Assembly: GCA_013399855.1 (NCBI GenBank)
Contig: VXAY01004341.1
Coordinates: 127,639-191,638 of the forward strand
From: Oxyruncus cristatus
Lineage: Eukaryota > Chordata > Aves > Passeriformes > Cotingidae
Length of the DNA: 64,000 nt
Direction: 5' to 3'
Position 1 is the first letter of the stretch, and each line of letters begins with the position of its first letter. The notes beneath the pieces are model-generated. The model saw nothing but the letters and a program-made list of their open reading frames with translations. It had not been told where the DNA came from and made no database searches. Made by a program: the position numbers and the translations under genes. Below are positions 61,101 through 64,000 of this stretch, piece after piece.

Positions 61101-62294
61101 GTTCACTTCCCAGCCCCACAGTGCTTGAGCCTTGACAGGGAATTTTCAACTTTGGAGTATCTCAATATATTTATTAAAAAAACCCACGAAACAATTTGGG
61201 GCAGCTTCTCTACCAAGTTACAATCGATACTTAAAATAAATACGGTCATAGAAAGTGTTGCAGAGTGACAGAAACCTGAGCATTGGCTCGTTTTGCGTTG
61301 TAACCCTGATTTTTGGGATGCGGCTGCTGCCGGGAGGAGGGATTTGTGTTTCTGTTCGGGATGCCATAAATGCTGTTTATCAAGGGAAAAAAAAAAAAAA
61401 CAGCAACAAAGTGAATTTAATCTCCATGTAAAGCTTTTCCCAGGGCAGTTTTCCCCCCTGGAATTGCAAAATTCAACGCTGTTGCTTCATGAAAGAGTTA
61501 ATCTCTGGTGTGGCGCCGGGATTGATAGTCAGAGGAAATAGGAGGTACCTGGAAAGAGCTTCTGATCCCTAATATTGCCAAGCTGCTTTTCCCTCGCCTT
61601 CCCTCCGCTCTGTTGTTCTTACCCAGGCTCCCCAATCTTCCCCCTCGCCTCCAACCACCTCCCAGTTTCCCGTTCGCCTCTTCCCTCTGGTATTTGTCCC
61701 GAATATTCCGGGTTTTTCCTGAGGGAGGGATGAACGCCCTCGCCGTGTTCACGGTGTCCATTCTCTTCTGCGTTTCGTGCCTCTTGGCGGCTCTGGGTGT
61801 AAGTTCCTTATCCGAGGGAGGGTTTTGGCTCTCTGGAATATCGCTGGAAACGTAAACGTTGAATTTTTGGAGCTGCCTTGTAAGCACTAATTAAAGGTTT
61901 TCACTTTTAATCAAAGGTTATCTGTGGCTCTGCCTTCTGATGTTTTGCACTGGTGTTTTCCCCAAAGGGCGCTGAAGAATTTTCCTTGGAAGGTTGCTGG
62001 GAGAATGTTACTTGTCCAGCTTCGGGTTTGGGATACATGTTTTCAAAACAACGTGCATTTGTAATTTGTTTTCTTTTCCAAGTGGAATATTTCAGTTCTT
62101 TTTTTTAAAAAAAAAAAAAAAAAAAAGATGAATTGACTTATCTTTCACTGTAAAATTTTATCCTTCCTAATATCTTGAAATAGGGATTTTCTTTTCAGTG
62201 AGTAACAGGGGACATTTGCTTTTCTCTTGCAGATTGCGTTCTCCCAGCACAGCAACTTTATGGACCTGGTGCAGTTCTTTGTGACGTTTTTCAG
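1..62294 (+). CDS. ATRN: attractin (ATRN), partial gene: 22 exons, CUB end to start of membrane helix
   Basis: Attractin is a large type I membrane glycoprotein. In mammals it acts as an accessory receptor for agouti signalling (mahogany coat mutants), is needed for myelin upkeep (zitter rat), and also has a soluble serum form. The exons join to 3119 nt, about 1039 codons. Domains in order along the encoded segment: end of CUB (residues 1-2), two EGF modules (3-75), six kelch blades (about 85-405), PSI modules (about 405-540), C-type lectin (541-673), PSI modules (675-813), two laminin EGFs (814-908), membrane-proximal region (908-1020), start of the transmembrane helix (about 1030). Every junction is GT-AG and in frame, with no internal stop. 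ATRNL1 was considered, but residues in the lectin, PSI and laminin-EGF exons match ATRN. The 5' and 3' ends lie outside the window. Assignment is from recall of family sequences, not a search. Confidence 0.96.
6..1942 (+). other. intron 1 (1937 bp)
   Basis: Donor GTAAGC, acceptor CCCAG before TTTCAACATG. I see no recognisable repeat or RNA gene here. The sequence is AT-rich with short homopolymer runs, and its short ORFs show no family resemblance. Confidence 0.7.
1943..2148 (+). CDS. ATRN: ATRN exon 2: two EGF-like modules
   Basis: The exon starts one base before Phe-Asn-Met-Cys and ends after Gly-Trp-Gln-G at a GTGAGT donor. It encodes two cysteine-rich EGF units, [12 protein letters not shown]...GEAC and [13 protein letters not shown]...CVC. 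These stand between CUB and the kelch propeller, as in mammalian ATRN. Possible N-glycosylation sites are NCS, NSS and NDS. Phase in is 1 base, phase out is 1 base. Confidence 0.95.
2149..3256 (+). other. intron 2 (1108 bp)
   Basis: GTGAGT to TGCCAG. Most of the middle (2283-2892) is a plus-strand CR1 fragment. The rest is unremarkable. Confidence 0.8.
2283..2892 (+). repeat. CR1 LINE 3' fragment with internal duplication
   Basis: It reads from GGAGCTGCTGCAGAGAGTCC through the conserved CR1 body to the 3' tail CCTTCCAACCCAAACCATTC, so it is in plus orientation. A block of about 50 bp (CTGCCAGAGGGC, then GGGAGAGATGGGA) occurs twice, near 2510-2556 and 2655-2708. About 100 bp of unrelated sequence lies between, so the copy is rearranged or is two nested insertions. 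Confidence 0.9.
3257..3425 (+). CDS. ATRN: ATRN exon 3: EGF end and first kelch blade
   Basis: The exon finishes the second EGF (Gly-Pro-Gly-Cys) and crosses the [16 protein letters not shown] linker. It then opens the kelch propeller with [13 protein letters not shown], where the double glycine is the kelch hallmark. Donor GTGAGT after GC; the Ala codon is completed by the next exon. Confidence 0.96.
3426..4726 (+). other. intron 3 (1301 bp)
   Basis: GTGAGT to CCCAG. I see no clear transposable element, RNA gene or second gene; the sequence is AT-rich. Confidence 0.7.
4727..4817 (+). CDS. ATRN: ATRN exon 4: kelch blade
   Basis: A 91-nt exon encoding [12 protein letters not shown] and ending in the kelch motif YGHSLALHK. 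It supplies the aromatic Trp strand of one blade and the Tyr-Gly-His start of the next. Donor GTAGGT, phase 0. Confidence 0.95.
4818..5929 (+). other. intron 4 (1112 bp)
   Basis: GTAGGT to TTTCAG. It holds a minus-strand CR1 fragment (5533-5840) ending about 90 bp before the acceptor; otherwise nothing recognised. Confidence 0.75.
5533..5840 (-). repeat. CR1 LINE 3' fragment
   Basis: On the plus strand it begins with the inverted CR1 tail (GGATGGTTTGGGTTGGAAGG) and runs through CCCATCTCTCCCTGCCCTCT to about 5840. It is a 5'-truncated minus-strand copy that stops close to the exon 5 acceptor region. Confidence 0.9.
5930..6173 (+). CDS. ATRN: ATRN exon 5: kelch blades
   Basis: The exon encodes [14 protein letters not shown] (Gly-Gly of a kelch blade), [11 protein letters not shown], then VVGHSAHIV and the highly conserved [19 protein letters not shown]. 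At 244 nt it is the largest exon in the window. Acceptor after a TTTTTTCAG tract, donor GTGAGT; one G is left for the next codon. Confidence 0.97.
6174..7544 (+). other. intron 5 (1371 bp)
   Basis: GTGAGT to TTTTTCAG. It contains a TA dinucleotide run (7158-7198). I recognise no transposable element or RNA gene. Confidence 0.7.
7158..7198. repeat. (TA)n microsatellite
   Basis: About 40 bp of alternating T and A with one TTT interruption near 7185. A likely length-variable marker. Confidence 0.95.
7545..7728 (+). CDS. ATRN: ATRN exon 6: kelch blades
   Basis: Encodes [21 protein letters not shown], then [20 protein letters not shown] and [11 protein letters not shown]. The last Trp codon is split (TG with the next exon's G). 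Gly-Gly pairs and spaced Trp residues match two kelch blades. Donor GTAAGT. Confidence 0.97.
7729..9940 (+). other. intron 6 (2212 bp)
   Basis: GTAAGT to CCGAAG, an unusual AAG acceptor. Contains a composite minus-strand CR1 (8713-9325). The flanks carry nothing recognised. Confidence 0.8.
8713..9325 (-). repeat. composite CR1 fragment (3' end joined to internal segment)
   Basis: Read on the minus strand, a normal CR1 3' part (9325 down to about 8825, ending GTTTAAGGTCCCTT) is followed by an internal CR1 piece (about 8800-8713). That piece has GCTGAGGTGTGGGTGACA, CATCCAGAGGGACTTGGACA and AACCTCATGAGGTTCAACAA, which normally lie far upstream of the tail. The same unusual order occurs at 22440-23115. 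Confidence 0.8.
9941..10095 (+). CDS. ATRN: ATRN exon 7: kelch blade
   Basis: Encodes [20 protein letters not shown], then [18 protein letters not shown] and [10 protein letters not shown]. This is almost residue-for-residue vertebrate ATRN. The start is fixed by the split Trp codon; the acceptor is AAG rather than the usual CAG or TAG. The upstream CAG at 9908 would shift frame. Donor GTGAGT. Confidence 0.96.
10120..10775 (+). repeat. CR1 LINE 3' fragment, less truncated
   Basis: Starts about 25 bp after the exon 7 donor. It shows the older CR1 body: GGGCCCCTCAGCTCAAGAAG, GAGGCTGAGGGAGCTGGGG, TTTAGCCTGGAGAAGAGAAG, TTAGGTTGGATATTAGGAAG. The tail GATGATCTCAGAGGTCC ends in repeated ATTCTRTGATTCT. 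It belongs to the same subfamily as 33445-34162. Confidence 0.93.
11015..11280 (-). repeat. CR1 LINE 3' fragment
   Basis: The plus strand shows the inverted tail (TCAAGGTTGGAAAACACCTT, AAGATCATCAAGTCCAACC), the usual inverted body (GGTGACTCCACTTCTTCCTT) and CTGCCCTGGCACAACT. It is diverged from the commoner copies, so probably an older subfamily. Confidence 0.9.
11533..11690. repeat. 24-bp minisatellite, purine-rich
   Basis: About six units of roughly GAGATGGAATTATCTAAAAG plus GAGA or TGGA, with small unit differences (AAAG or AATG after ATCTA). The core AGATGGAATAATCTAA also occurs singly near 14566-14581. Confidence 0.9.
12052..12172 (+). repeat. CR1 LINE tail fragment
   Basis: Only the last 120 bp of CR1 remain: GGAGCAACCTGGGCTAGTGG, then CTTTAAGGTCCCTTCCAACC and the GTGGTTCTGTG end. 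Confidence 0.9.
14866..15048 (-). repeat. CR1 LINE body fragment
   Basis: The plus strand carries GGGAGTTGCAGAGCCAGAAG, CCTCCTTTGCTCCAGGCTGA and CTCCTGCTGCTCCAACCCC. The same inverted CR1 body segment recurs at 20640-20790 and 54180-54320. It ends about 100 bp before exon 8. Confidence 0.85.
15151..15235 (+). CDS. ATRN: ATRN exon 8: kelch blade
   Basis: An 85-nt exon encoding [20 protein letters not shown], then GHSAVLYN. It completes the Ala codon left by exon 7 and ends with AG of a Ser codon. Donor GTAAGG. One visible change from the mammalian form I recall is Gly for Asp before Leu-His-His. Confidence 0.95.
15236..16757 (+). other. intron 8 (1522 bp)
   Basis: GTAAGG to TCCAG. Contains a short plus-strand CR1 tail (15338-15497). 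The AT-rich remainder holds nothing recognised. Confidence 0.75.
15338..15497 (+). repeat. CR1 LINE tail fragment
   Basis: Runs from ATCCCTGGAAGTGTCCAAGG to the tail GGTCCCTTCCAACCCAAACC, ending in CTGTGATTCTCTGA. Confidence 0.9.
16758..16978 (+). CDS. ATRN: ATRN exon 9: last kelch blade and first PSI module
   Basis: Starts in the split Ser codon before [19 protein letters not shown], the final kelch Gly-Gly strand that closes the propeller. It then enters a cysteine-rich PSI-like unit ([20 protein letters not shown]). Acceptor TCCAG, donor GTATGT. Confidence 0.96.
16979..18090 (+). other. intron 9 (1112 bp)
   Basis: GTATGT to TACTAG. Contains one short CR1 tail (17430-17490); nothing else assigned. 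Confidence 0.75.
17430..17490 (+). repeat. CR1 LINE terminal fragment
   Basis: Only about 60 bp: GATCTTTAAGGTCCCTTCC, then AACCCAAACCCTTCTGGGATTCTGTG. Confidence 0.85.
18091..18212 (+). CDS. ATRN: ATRN exon 10: PSI module
   Basis: Encodes [20 protein letters not shown], then [20 protein letters not shown]. The spacing C-x5-C-x2-C, then C-x2-W-C, is that of a PSI (plexin-semaphorin-integrin) unit. Ends in phase 0 at GTAATG. Confidence 0.96.
18213..18734 (+). other. intron 10 (522 bp)
   Basis: GTAATG to TTTTAG. Short; I see no repeat or other feature. Confidence 0.7.
18735..18873 (+). CDS. ATRN: ATRN exon 11: PSI module
   Basis: Encodes [20 protein letters not shown], then [20 protein letters not shown] and ECVALP. 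It is a second PSI-like unit leading into the lectin domain. Donor GTAGGT after CCA G. Confidence 0.97.
20130..20243. repeat. unidentified interspersed repeat, copy A
   Basis: Resembles 22222-22316 in the same orientation. The shared stretch has GGATATCCCACT, GTGTAGAGT, AATTCCTAAA, then a GTTTGAA- or GTTGAAA-like block and CCTTAC followed by GGGGAG. I do not recognise the family; similarity was judged by eye. Confidence 0.5.
20334..20935 (-). repeat. CR1 LINE 3' fragment
   Basis: Inverted tail (TCATGGAATCATTAAAATTG, AAGATCATCATCACGTCCA), then GGCTTGGCCACATTTTTAGG, the TCCCCCCTCCTGTCAGGGAG body, and inverted upstream CR1 (GGGGCCATTGGCCTTCTTGC). It extends further 5' in the element than most copies here. 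Confidence 0.9.
21021..21202 (+). CDS. ATRN: ATRN exon 12: C-type lectin domain, first half
   Basis: Encodes [32 protein letters not shown] and the helix [20 protein letters not shown]. This is the first half of the C-type lectin fold (paired cysteines, W-x-L, helix 2). Donor GTTAGT is the weakest-looking in the gene. Ends in phase 0. Confidence 0.96.
22222..22316. repeat. unidentified interspersed repeat, copy B
   Basis: Pairs with 20130-20243: GGATATCCCACTGGTCAAG, TGTAGAGTTAATTCCTAAA, then GTTTGAATCCTTACACTGG. Family unknown. Confidence 0.5.
22440..23115 (+). repeat. composite CR1 fragment (3' end joined to internal segment)
   Basis: The CR1 body and tail run from about 22440 to GTAATGTCCCTTCCAA near 22990. 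Then follows an internal CR1 segment: GCTGAGCGTGTGGGTGACAC, CATCCAGAGAGACCTGGAGA, CCTCATGCGATTCAACAAGG. The joint matches the minus-strand copy at 8713-9325. An A run follows (about 23143-23153). Confidence 0.85.
23558..23774 (+). CDS. ATRN: ATRN exon 13: C-type lectin domain, second half
   Basis: Encodes [40 protein letters not shown] and [20 protein letters not shown] corresponds to the lectin-fold WIGL core. The sugar-binding EPN/WND signature is not canonical (EPSD instead), as in mammalian ATRN, so calcium-dependent sugar binding is doubtful. The link from exon 12 (QSS) to LTPW looks about four residues shorter than the mammalian form I recall. Donor GTAAAA. Confidence 0.95.
24762..24925 (+). 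repeat. CR1 LINE tail fragment
   Basis: From AAACTGTGGCTGCCCCAGCC through GGAGCAACCTGGGATGGTGG to TCCCAACTCAAACCATTCTG. Followed after about 20 bp by another CR1 in the same orientation. Confidence 0.9.
24945..25395 (+). repeat. CR1 LINE 3' fragment next to exon 14
   Basis: Begins AAGAAGGACATGGGACTGTT and continues through the CR1 body to a degraded tail (GATGACCTTCCCGACCCTCT) near 25395. Only about 45 bp remain before the exon 14 acceptor, so the branch-point area lies at its edge. Confidence 0.88.
25440..25625 (+). CDS. ATRN: ATRN exon 14: PSI module
   Basis: Encodes [20 protein letters not shown], then [20 protein letters not shown] and [20 protein letters not shown]. Many cysteines in PSI spacing, and residues diagnostic of ATRN rather than ATRNL1. 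It is more GC-rich than its neighbours. Acceptor CCCCCCAG, donor GTGAGT. Confidence 0.97.
25779..27818. repeat. higher-order tandem array A-B-B-A-B-B-B-B-A
   Basis: Two kinds of block alternate. Block A (about 280 bp; starts near 25779 and 26521, truncated copy at 27668) has GAAATCTTTGGGAGCTGAGC and CCATATTGCCAGAGGT, then a CR1 tail ending TCCAACCTTCTATGAGTCC. Block B (about 245 bp) is anchored on CAAATTAGGGTTTAC near 26062, 26304, 26804, 27049, 27296 and 27556. It holds TGTTGTCTCCTTACAGCCCC and CAAGATTTCTGGTGCTTTG. Copies differ by scattered changes, so the array is not a recent assembly artefact. Confidence 0.93.
25955..26045 (+). repeat. CR1 tail captured inside block A1
   Basis: GTGGCCTAGTGGAAGATTCC, then GGAACTACACGATTTCTAAG and GTCCCTCCAACCTTCTATGA is a diverged CR1 3' end. 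Its counterpart in block A2 lies at about 26698-26785, so the CR1 insertion predates the duplication. Confidence 0.75.
28530..28763 (+). CDS. ATRN: ATRN exon 15: PSI module
   Basis: Completes a Pro codon, then encodes [40 protein letters not shown] and a more variable stretch ending [11 protein letters not shown]. Cysteine spacing is PSI-like. Acceptor TTTACAG, donor GTAAAT. Confidence 0.97.
28764..29446 (+). other. intron 15 (683 bp)
   Basis: GTAAAT to TTGCAG, with a long T run (about 29412-29430) before the acceptor. Nothing else recognised. Confidence 0.75.
29447..29584 (+). CDS. ATRN: ATRN exon 16: laminin-type EGF module
   Basis: Encodes [40 protein letters not shown] and NGGTCQ. CQCNGHS and GYYGDP are typical of laminin EGF modules. 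NES and NLT are N-glycosylation motifs. Donor GTAAGT. Confidence 0.97.
30343..31345 (-). repeat. CR1 LINE, longest copy, with reverse-transcriptase C-terminal remnant
   Basis: Inverted tail at 30343 (ATCACAGAATCAGAGGATGG), then about 1 kb of CR1. On the minus strand near 31150-31040 it encodes [20 protein letters not shown], the typical end of the CR1 ORF2 reverse transcriptase. On the same strand [13 protein letters not shown] residues precede it. It is 5'-truncated with no complete ORF, so inactive. Confidence 0.9.
32585..32812 (-). repeat. CR1 LINE tail fragment
   Basis: Plus strand reads GATCATGGAATGGGTTGGAA, then GGGCAGGGACACCTTCCACT and CCCATCTATTCCTGCCCTC. Confidence 0.9.
33445..34162 (+). 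repeat. CR1 LINE fragment interrupted by assembly gap
   Basis: The left part has GTTTGACCAGGCCAAGGGCC and CAGGAGCAGTGTGGCAGCAG. After the N run it continues with CAGCCATTGGAATGGGCTGC and ends like the copy at 10120-10775. Comparison with that copy suggests about 290 bp are missing where 225 N are written. Confidence 0.92.
33755..33979. other. assembly gap (225 N)
   Basis: A run of N in the middle of a CR1 element in intron 16. No coding sequence appears to be lost, because exons 16 and 17 join in frame and match the family. Confidence 0.99.
36204..36297 (+). CDS. ATRN: ATRN exon 17: laminin-type EGF module
   Basis: Encodes [20 protein letters not shown] and [12 protein letters not shown], the second laminin EGF. 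The Leu codon is split CT with G of the next exon. Acceptor CCACAG, donor GTGAGT. Confidence 0.97.
36340..36980. repeat. 21-bp minisatellite with CCATGG in most units
   Basis: About 30 units of roughly CCCACCATGGAATCTCCTTGT, starting 43 bp after the exon 17 donor. A longer period of about 190 bp is overlaid: GAATCTCCTTGTCCCACCCT starts at 36541 and again at 36732. Because 21 is a multiple of 3 and the unit has no stop, open frames of up to 277 codons arise on both strands. These are by-products, not genes. Confidence 0.96.
37190..37630 (-). repeat. CR1 LINE 3' fragment
   Basis: Inverted tail (GTGGTTTGGGTTGGAAGGGA), then the usual inverted body to CAGCAGCTCCAGGGCC. Near-identical in body to the copies at 30343, 40275, 43243, 48078 and 50938, so a recently active subfamily. 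Confidence 0.92.
38264..38316 (+). CDS. ATRN: ATRN exon 18: end of laminin EGF
   Basis: A 53-nt exon encoding [19 protein letters not shown] with its neighbours. ENRYQGNPL corresponds to the GYYGDP part of laminin EGF modules. Acceptor TTTTTAG, donor GTGAGT. Confidence 0.96.
38317..39914 (+). other. intron 18 (1598 bp)
   Basis: GTGAGT to TTTACAG. No repeat or gene recognised. Confidence 0.7.
39915..40009 (+). CDS. ATRN: ATRN exon 19: membrane-proximal region
   Basis: Encodes [20 protein letters not shown] and [11 protein letters not shown], one of the most conserved parts of attractin. It starts the globular stretch between the laminin EGFs and the membrane. Donor GTACAT, phase 0. Confidence 0.97.
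40010..40932 (+). other. intron 19 (923 bp)
   Basis: GTACAT to CGCAG. Contains one minus-strand CR1 (40275-40656). Confidence 0.8.
40275..40656 (-). repeat. CR1 LINE 3' fragment
   Basis: Inverted tail (GGAATCATGGAATGGTTTGG) and body, breaking off at CCAGCCTGGCTCCAGAGC. Confidence 0.92.
40933..41011 (+). CDS. ATRN: ATRN exon 20: membrane-proximal region
   Basis: Encodes [20 protein letters not shown], then WSTSFA. NAS and NIT are N-glycosylation motifs. Ends GCA G at GTAAAA. Confidence 0.97.
41012..41407 (+). other. intron 20 (396 bp)
   Basis: GTAAAA to AACCAG. The shortest intron; no feature seen. Confidence 0.75.
41408..41565 (+). CDS. ATRN: ATRN exon 21: last full ectodomain exon
   Basis: Encodes [40 protein letters not shown] and [13 protein letters not shown]. 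Ends in phase 0 at GTAGGA. If the intron were read through, 10 further codons would precede a TAA at 41596-41598, giving a protein without a membrane helix. Confidence 0.97.
41941..42063 (-). repeat. CR1 LINE tail fragment
   Basis: Plus strand reads GATCATGGAATGGTTTGGGA, then CCAGGTTGCTTCAAGCCCC and CACCTCCAGGGATGGGGA. Confidence 0.88.
43243..43590 (-). repeat. CR1 LINE body, tail missing
   Basis: Starts inside the element (GGCCAACCTGGCCTTGGACA) without the usual inverted tail, then runs through the body to GGGGCCTCCTCTGGACTCTC. Loss of the tail points to a later deletion or recombination. Confidence 0.9.
45100..45260 (+). repeat. CR1 LINE tail fragment
   Basis: From AGAGAAGCTGTGGCTGCTCC through CATGGCAAGAGGTTGGAATT to CCTTCCAACCTAAACCATTC and TGTGATTCCGTGAT. 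Confidence 0.9.
46191..46322 (+). other. possible cryptic exon in intron 21
   Basis: The stretch lies between an acceptor-like tract (GTCTGTCCCTGCCTGTTCAG ending 46190) and a strong donor (CCAG then GTAAGG at 46323). Spliced after exon 21 (phase 0) its first codon is TGA. The alternative acceptor at 46211 gives three codons and a TAA. Either would make attractin end before the membrane helix. It is not known to be used; stops and splice-like sites are common by chance. Confidence 0.2.
48078..48464 (-). repeat. CR1 LINE 3' fragment
   Basis: Inverted tail (ATCATGGAATCACAGGATGG), then the full recent-type body to CCAGCCTGGCTCCAGAGCAG. Confidence 0.92.
50938..51262 (-). repeat. CR1 LINE 3' fragment
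   Basis: Inverted tail (ACTCATGGAATGATTTGGGT), then body to TTTAGGCCCTGCAAGGGGC. Confidence 0.92.
52955..53022 (+). repeat. CR1 LINE terminal fragment
   Basis: GGTTGGAACTGGATGATCTT, then GGGTCCCTTCCAACCCAAAA and a TGTGGTTCTATG end. Confidence 0.85.
53875..54340 (-). repeat. CR1 LINE 3' fragment, older subfamily
   Basis: Inverted tail (ATTGTTGAGGTTGGAAAACC, GAGATCATCCAGTTCCATC), then GGGGACTCCACCCCTGCCCT and the GGGAGTTGCAGAGCCAGAAG body. Same body type as 14866-15048 and 20334-20935. Confidence 0.9.
55125..55210 (+). repeat. CR1 LINE body fragment
   Basis: Only the piece CCAGAGCTGCTTCCCCTCTG, GGCTGGGAGAGCTGGGGGGG, AGGGAAGGCTCCAGGGAGAC remains. Confidence 0.85.
55566..55685 (+). repeat. CR1 LINE tail fragment
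   Basis: GGATGGGGCTTGGAGCAACC, then CCTGCCCGTGGCAGGGGGTT and CCTTCCAACCCAAACCATTC. Confidence 0.9.
57415..57735 (-). repeat. CR1 LINE 3' fragment
   Basis: Inverted tail (CACAGAATCATGGAATGGTT), then a body with a diverged end (CTGTAGGTGCTGAAAGGTCT). Confidence 0.92.
58890..59148 (+). repeat. CR1 LINE 3' fragment, older subfamily
   Basis: GGTTTGGGTTGGATATTTGG, GGGTTGTCCATCCCTGGCCC, GGATTTCAAATCCCTGTGGA and the tail ATGATCTCGGGGGGCTTTTC. Confidence 0.9.
59668..60350. repeat. polypyrimidine tract of about 680 bp
   Basis: Almost only T and C on the plus strand, with a handful of G or A (first G near 59940). A block containing CCTTCTTTCTTCTTTTTTCT is present near 59714 and again near 59821, an offset of 107 bp. 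The two copies differ mainly by one TTTTCCCC unit. The long Phe-rich open frame here is an artefact of the composition. The tract continues as T/G-rich sequence to about 60490. Confidence 0.97.
62233..62294 (+). CDS. ATRN: ATRN exon 22: start of transmembrane helix
   Basis: A 62-nt exon encoding [20 protein letters not shown] and the AG of a Ser codon, then donor [14 protein letters not shown] begins the single membrane-spanning helix of attractin. The exon with the rest of the helix and the cytoplasmic start is not found before 64000. Confidence 0.96.
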
Positions 62295-64000
62295 GTACTT
62301 TTCCTTTAAGACACTTAAATGTTTCTTTGGGTTTTGATTTGCAGTGTTTGGTTTGGTTTTTAACTTAAACATCCTGCTACAGAGCAGCCTGAAAAAATGG
62401 GAGTATCTCCTTTATATTTAAAGTATTTAATCAGGAGTATGTTTATATTTAAAGTATTTAATTAGGCTAAGGAAATTAATCTTTGCAAATGCCTCTTGTC
62501 CTGTGCGCGCAGGGAAAGGGGACTTTGGGGCTGGGAGAGGCTTCTGGAAAGGGAGAAGTTCCTTTTCAAATGGTTTGGAAAACGCTGTGGGACTTCCCCC
62601 GTCGAGCAGACAAGGTGTGACTGGCTGCAGATATTCCCACCTCGTCACACACCCATCAGGAATTAAGGATATGGGTTTTGCAGGGAGTTCTGGAGTAAAT
62701 TCCACCTCTTTCGGCACCACCTTTTGACTTCAGACTGAACCCTGAAAACGTGTCAAGTTAAACATAGACACGTGGTTTCAGCACCAGAGAGGCCAAATCC
62801 TTTTGTCCTTCAGGCACTGCTTGAAGTTCCTGTCTTGGTGTGGAGTGACCTGAGGGTTCCCTTGGAGCTGGAACCAACAGGAGCCATTTCAGTATTTGTT
62901 TTCCTCCCTCCAAAAACTCCAACCCTAACAAGGCCTCCCAAAGCACAGCAGGTCCTCTTTCCAAGGCCTCCAACCCAACGTGTCAGCTCTGTTTTAGGAG
63001 CTGTTAATCCTCCAGGAGTGTAAACCAACCCCTGATCCGTGGGAAGCCCTTCAGGAGGGATGTCCATGGAGTGAACACTACTCCAGGTCTTACAACCAGT
63101 GTTCTCAAGTAGGGACTGTTATGCCTGGTGCAAAGTGAGCAGTGGGAATAATACCTCACTTTAGATTTCATGCTAAATTTAATTAAGGCAAGGAGCTCCA
63201 GATGGGTCCTTCACACAAGTGGTTTATGTCATTTATTTTTTGGTTTTTTTTATTTCATATGGAGCTTCCAGGGAGTGGAATGTGCTTTAGTGCAGCCCCT
63301 GGGAACAGCAGGTTGGAGCCGCCGCCTTCCTGCTGTTTGTAAGCAGTGAGTGGTTACTCCTGGCTCACACTTAGTGTTGGTTTGTGCTGAATTCAGCACA
63401 GTCACCTTCCCTCAAAATCTTTGTGGCAGGATAATTGGTTATAAGGAGATTATAATCGACTAAAATCAATAATCAGGATTACTGATAATAGGGAGAATAA
63501 GGAAGCACTTTTTAATGCCATAAAATTGATCTGCGATTAAAACTGCCCATCAGTTCTGTACAGACACAGACCCAGCTGAGGGTTTAAACTCCTCCACAGG
63601 AGTGATTCCTCCAGATGCATTACTGGAAAAGAATCCCAGAGAAGCTGCCCCATCCCTGGAAGTGTCCAAGGCCAGGCTGGAGCAACCTGGGCTAGTGGAA
63701 GGTGTTCCATGGCAGGGAGGGTGAACTGGATGGGCTTTAAAGTCCGTCCCAACCCAAACCCTTTCGTGATTCCCTGACTTCAGCACTGAAACATCTCCAC
63801 AGCTCTTAACGACTCCGACAGTGCCTGGGTCTTTATAAATTTCAGCAGGATCCCAGGGAGGTTTGCTTTTAACAGCTGCACATCCCAAATCCCTTCCTCC
63901 ACCTTTCCTCCAAATAGTCAGACCTGACAGCCTTGCTCCGTACAAGCCAGACCCTTTTTCTGCAGACACAAACAGTTCAGACAAGCAGTTTAATGGCTGG
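62295..64000 (+). other. intron 22 (at least 1706 bp, runs off the window)
   Basis: Starts GTACTT. I looked for a continuation of the membrane helix in all frames and saw none. Contains one CR1 tail (63625-63778). Confidence 0.8.
63625..63778 (+). repeat. CR1 LINE tail fragment
   Basis: AGAAGCTGCCCCATCCCTGG, then GGAGCAACCTGGGCTAGTGG and a CCCAACCCAAACCCTTTCG end. Confidence 0.9.

Larger units (their letters stand above)
41566..62232 (+). other. intron 21 (20,667 bp), between ectodomain and membrane exon
   Basis: GTAGGA to CTTGCAG, by far the largest intron. CR1 pieces lie at 41941, 43243, 45100, 48078, 50938, 52955, 53875, 55125, 55566, 57415 and 58890. It also has A runs (about 51604-51620, 53345-53376, 61387-61401, 62107-62127) and a pyrimidine tract (59668-60350). 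I cannot assign 42070-43240, 43600-45095, 45265-48075, 48470-50935, 51265-52950, 53025-53870, 55690-57410, 57740-58885, 59150-59660 or 60530-62230. A possible cryptic exon lies at 46191-46322. Confidence 0.85.

Noticed and set aside
1943..62294. ATRNL1 (attractin-like 1) as the identity
   Set aside because: Same architecture, but the residues in the lectin, PSI and laminin-EGF exons match ATRN and differ from ATRNL1 at many places.
1..64000. CRISPR array, operon, prophage or other microbial system
   Set aside because: Spliced vertebrate gene and CR1 elements throughout; the tandem repeats lack spacer-repeat alternation.

Overview
The window is nuclear DNA of a bird, most likely a songbird. 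It is dense in CR1 LINE fragments of the avian type, has short GT-AG introns, and contains no bacterial features. One host gene runs through all of it on the + strand: attractin (ATRN). I recognised it by joining 22 exons whose translation matches vertebrate ATRN collinearly. The paralogue ATRNL1 fits clearly less well, for example in the C-type lectin and laminin-EGF exons. The window starts with the last 5 bases of a CUB-domain exon and ends in the intron after the exon that opens the transmembrane helix. The signal peptide, the first EGF and CUB exons, most of the membrane helix and the cytoplasmic tail lie outside.

Layout. Bases 1-3425: end of CUB, two EGF modules, start of the kelch propeller. 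Bases 3257-16978: six kelch blades over exons 3-9. Bases 16758-18873: first PSI cluster (exons 9-11). Bases 21021-23774: C-type lectin domain (exons 12-13). Bases 25440-28763: second PSI cluster (exons 14-15). Bases 29447-38316: two laminin-type EGF modules (exons 16-18). Bases 39915-41565: membrane-proximal globular region (exons 19-21). Bases 62233-62294: entry into the membrane helix (exon 22). The spliced coding sequence in the window is 3119 nt (about 1039 codons). All 21 internal junctions keep frame and use GT-AG, so the gene looks intact.

Introns hold about 30 CR1 fragments in both orientations. One keeps a recognisable reverse-transcriptase C-terminal remnant, and one is cut by an assembly gap (N run 33755-33979). 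More unusual are a higher-order tandem array (25779-27818), a 21-bp minisatellite starting 43 bp after a splice donor (36340-36980), a 24-bp minisatellite (11533-11690), and a roughly 680-bp almost pure pyrimidine tract with an internal duplication (59668-60350). The last sits in a 20.7-kb intron between the ectodomain and the membrane exon. In human ATRN the corresponding step decides between soluble and membrane attractin.

No second protein gene, tRNA, rRNA, CRISPR array or promoter could be supported. I saw no wholly new gene system. The best leads are the structured repeats and the possible soluble-isoform switch in the large intron.
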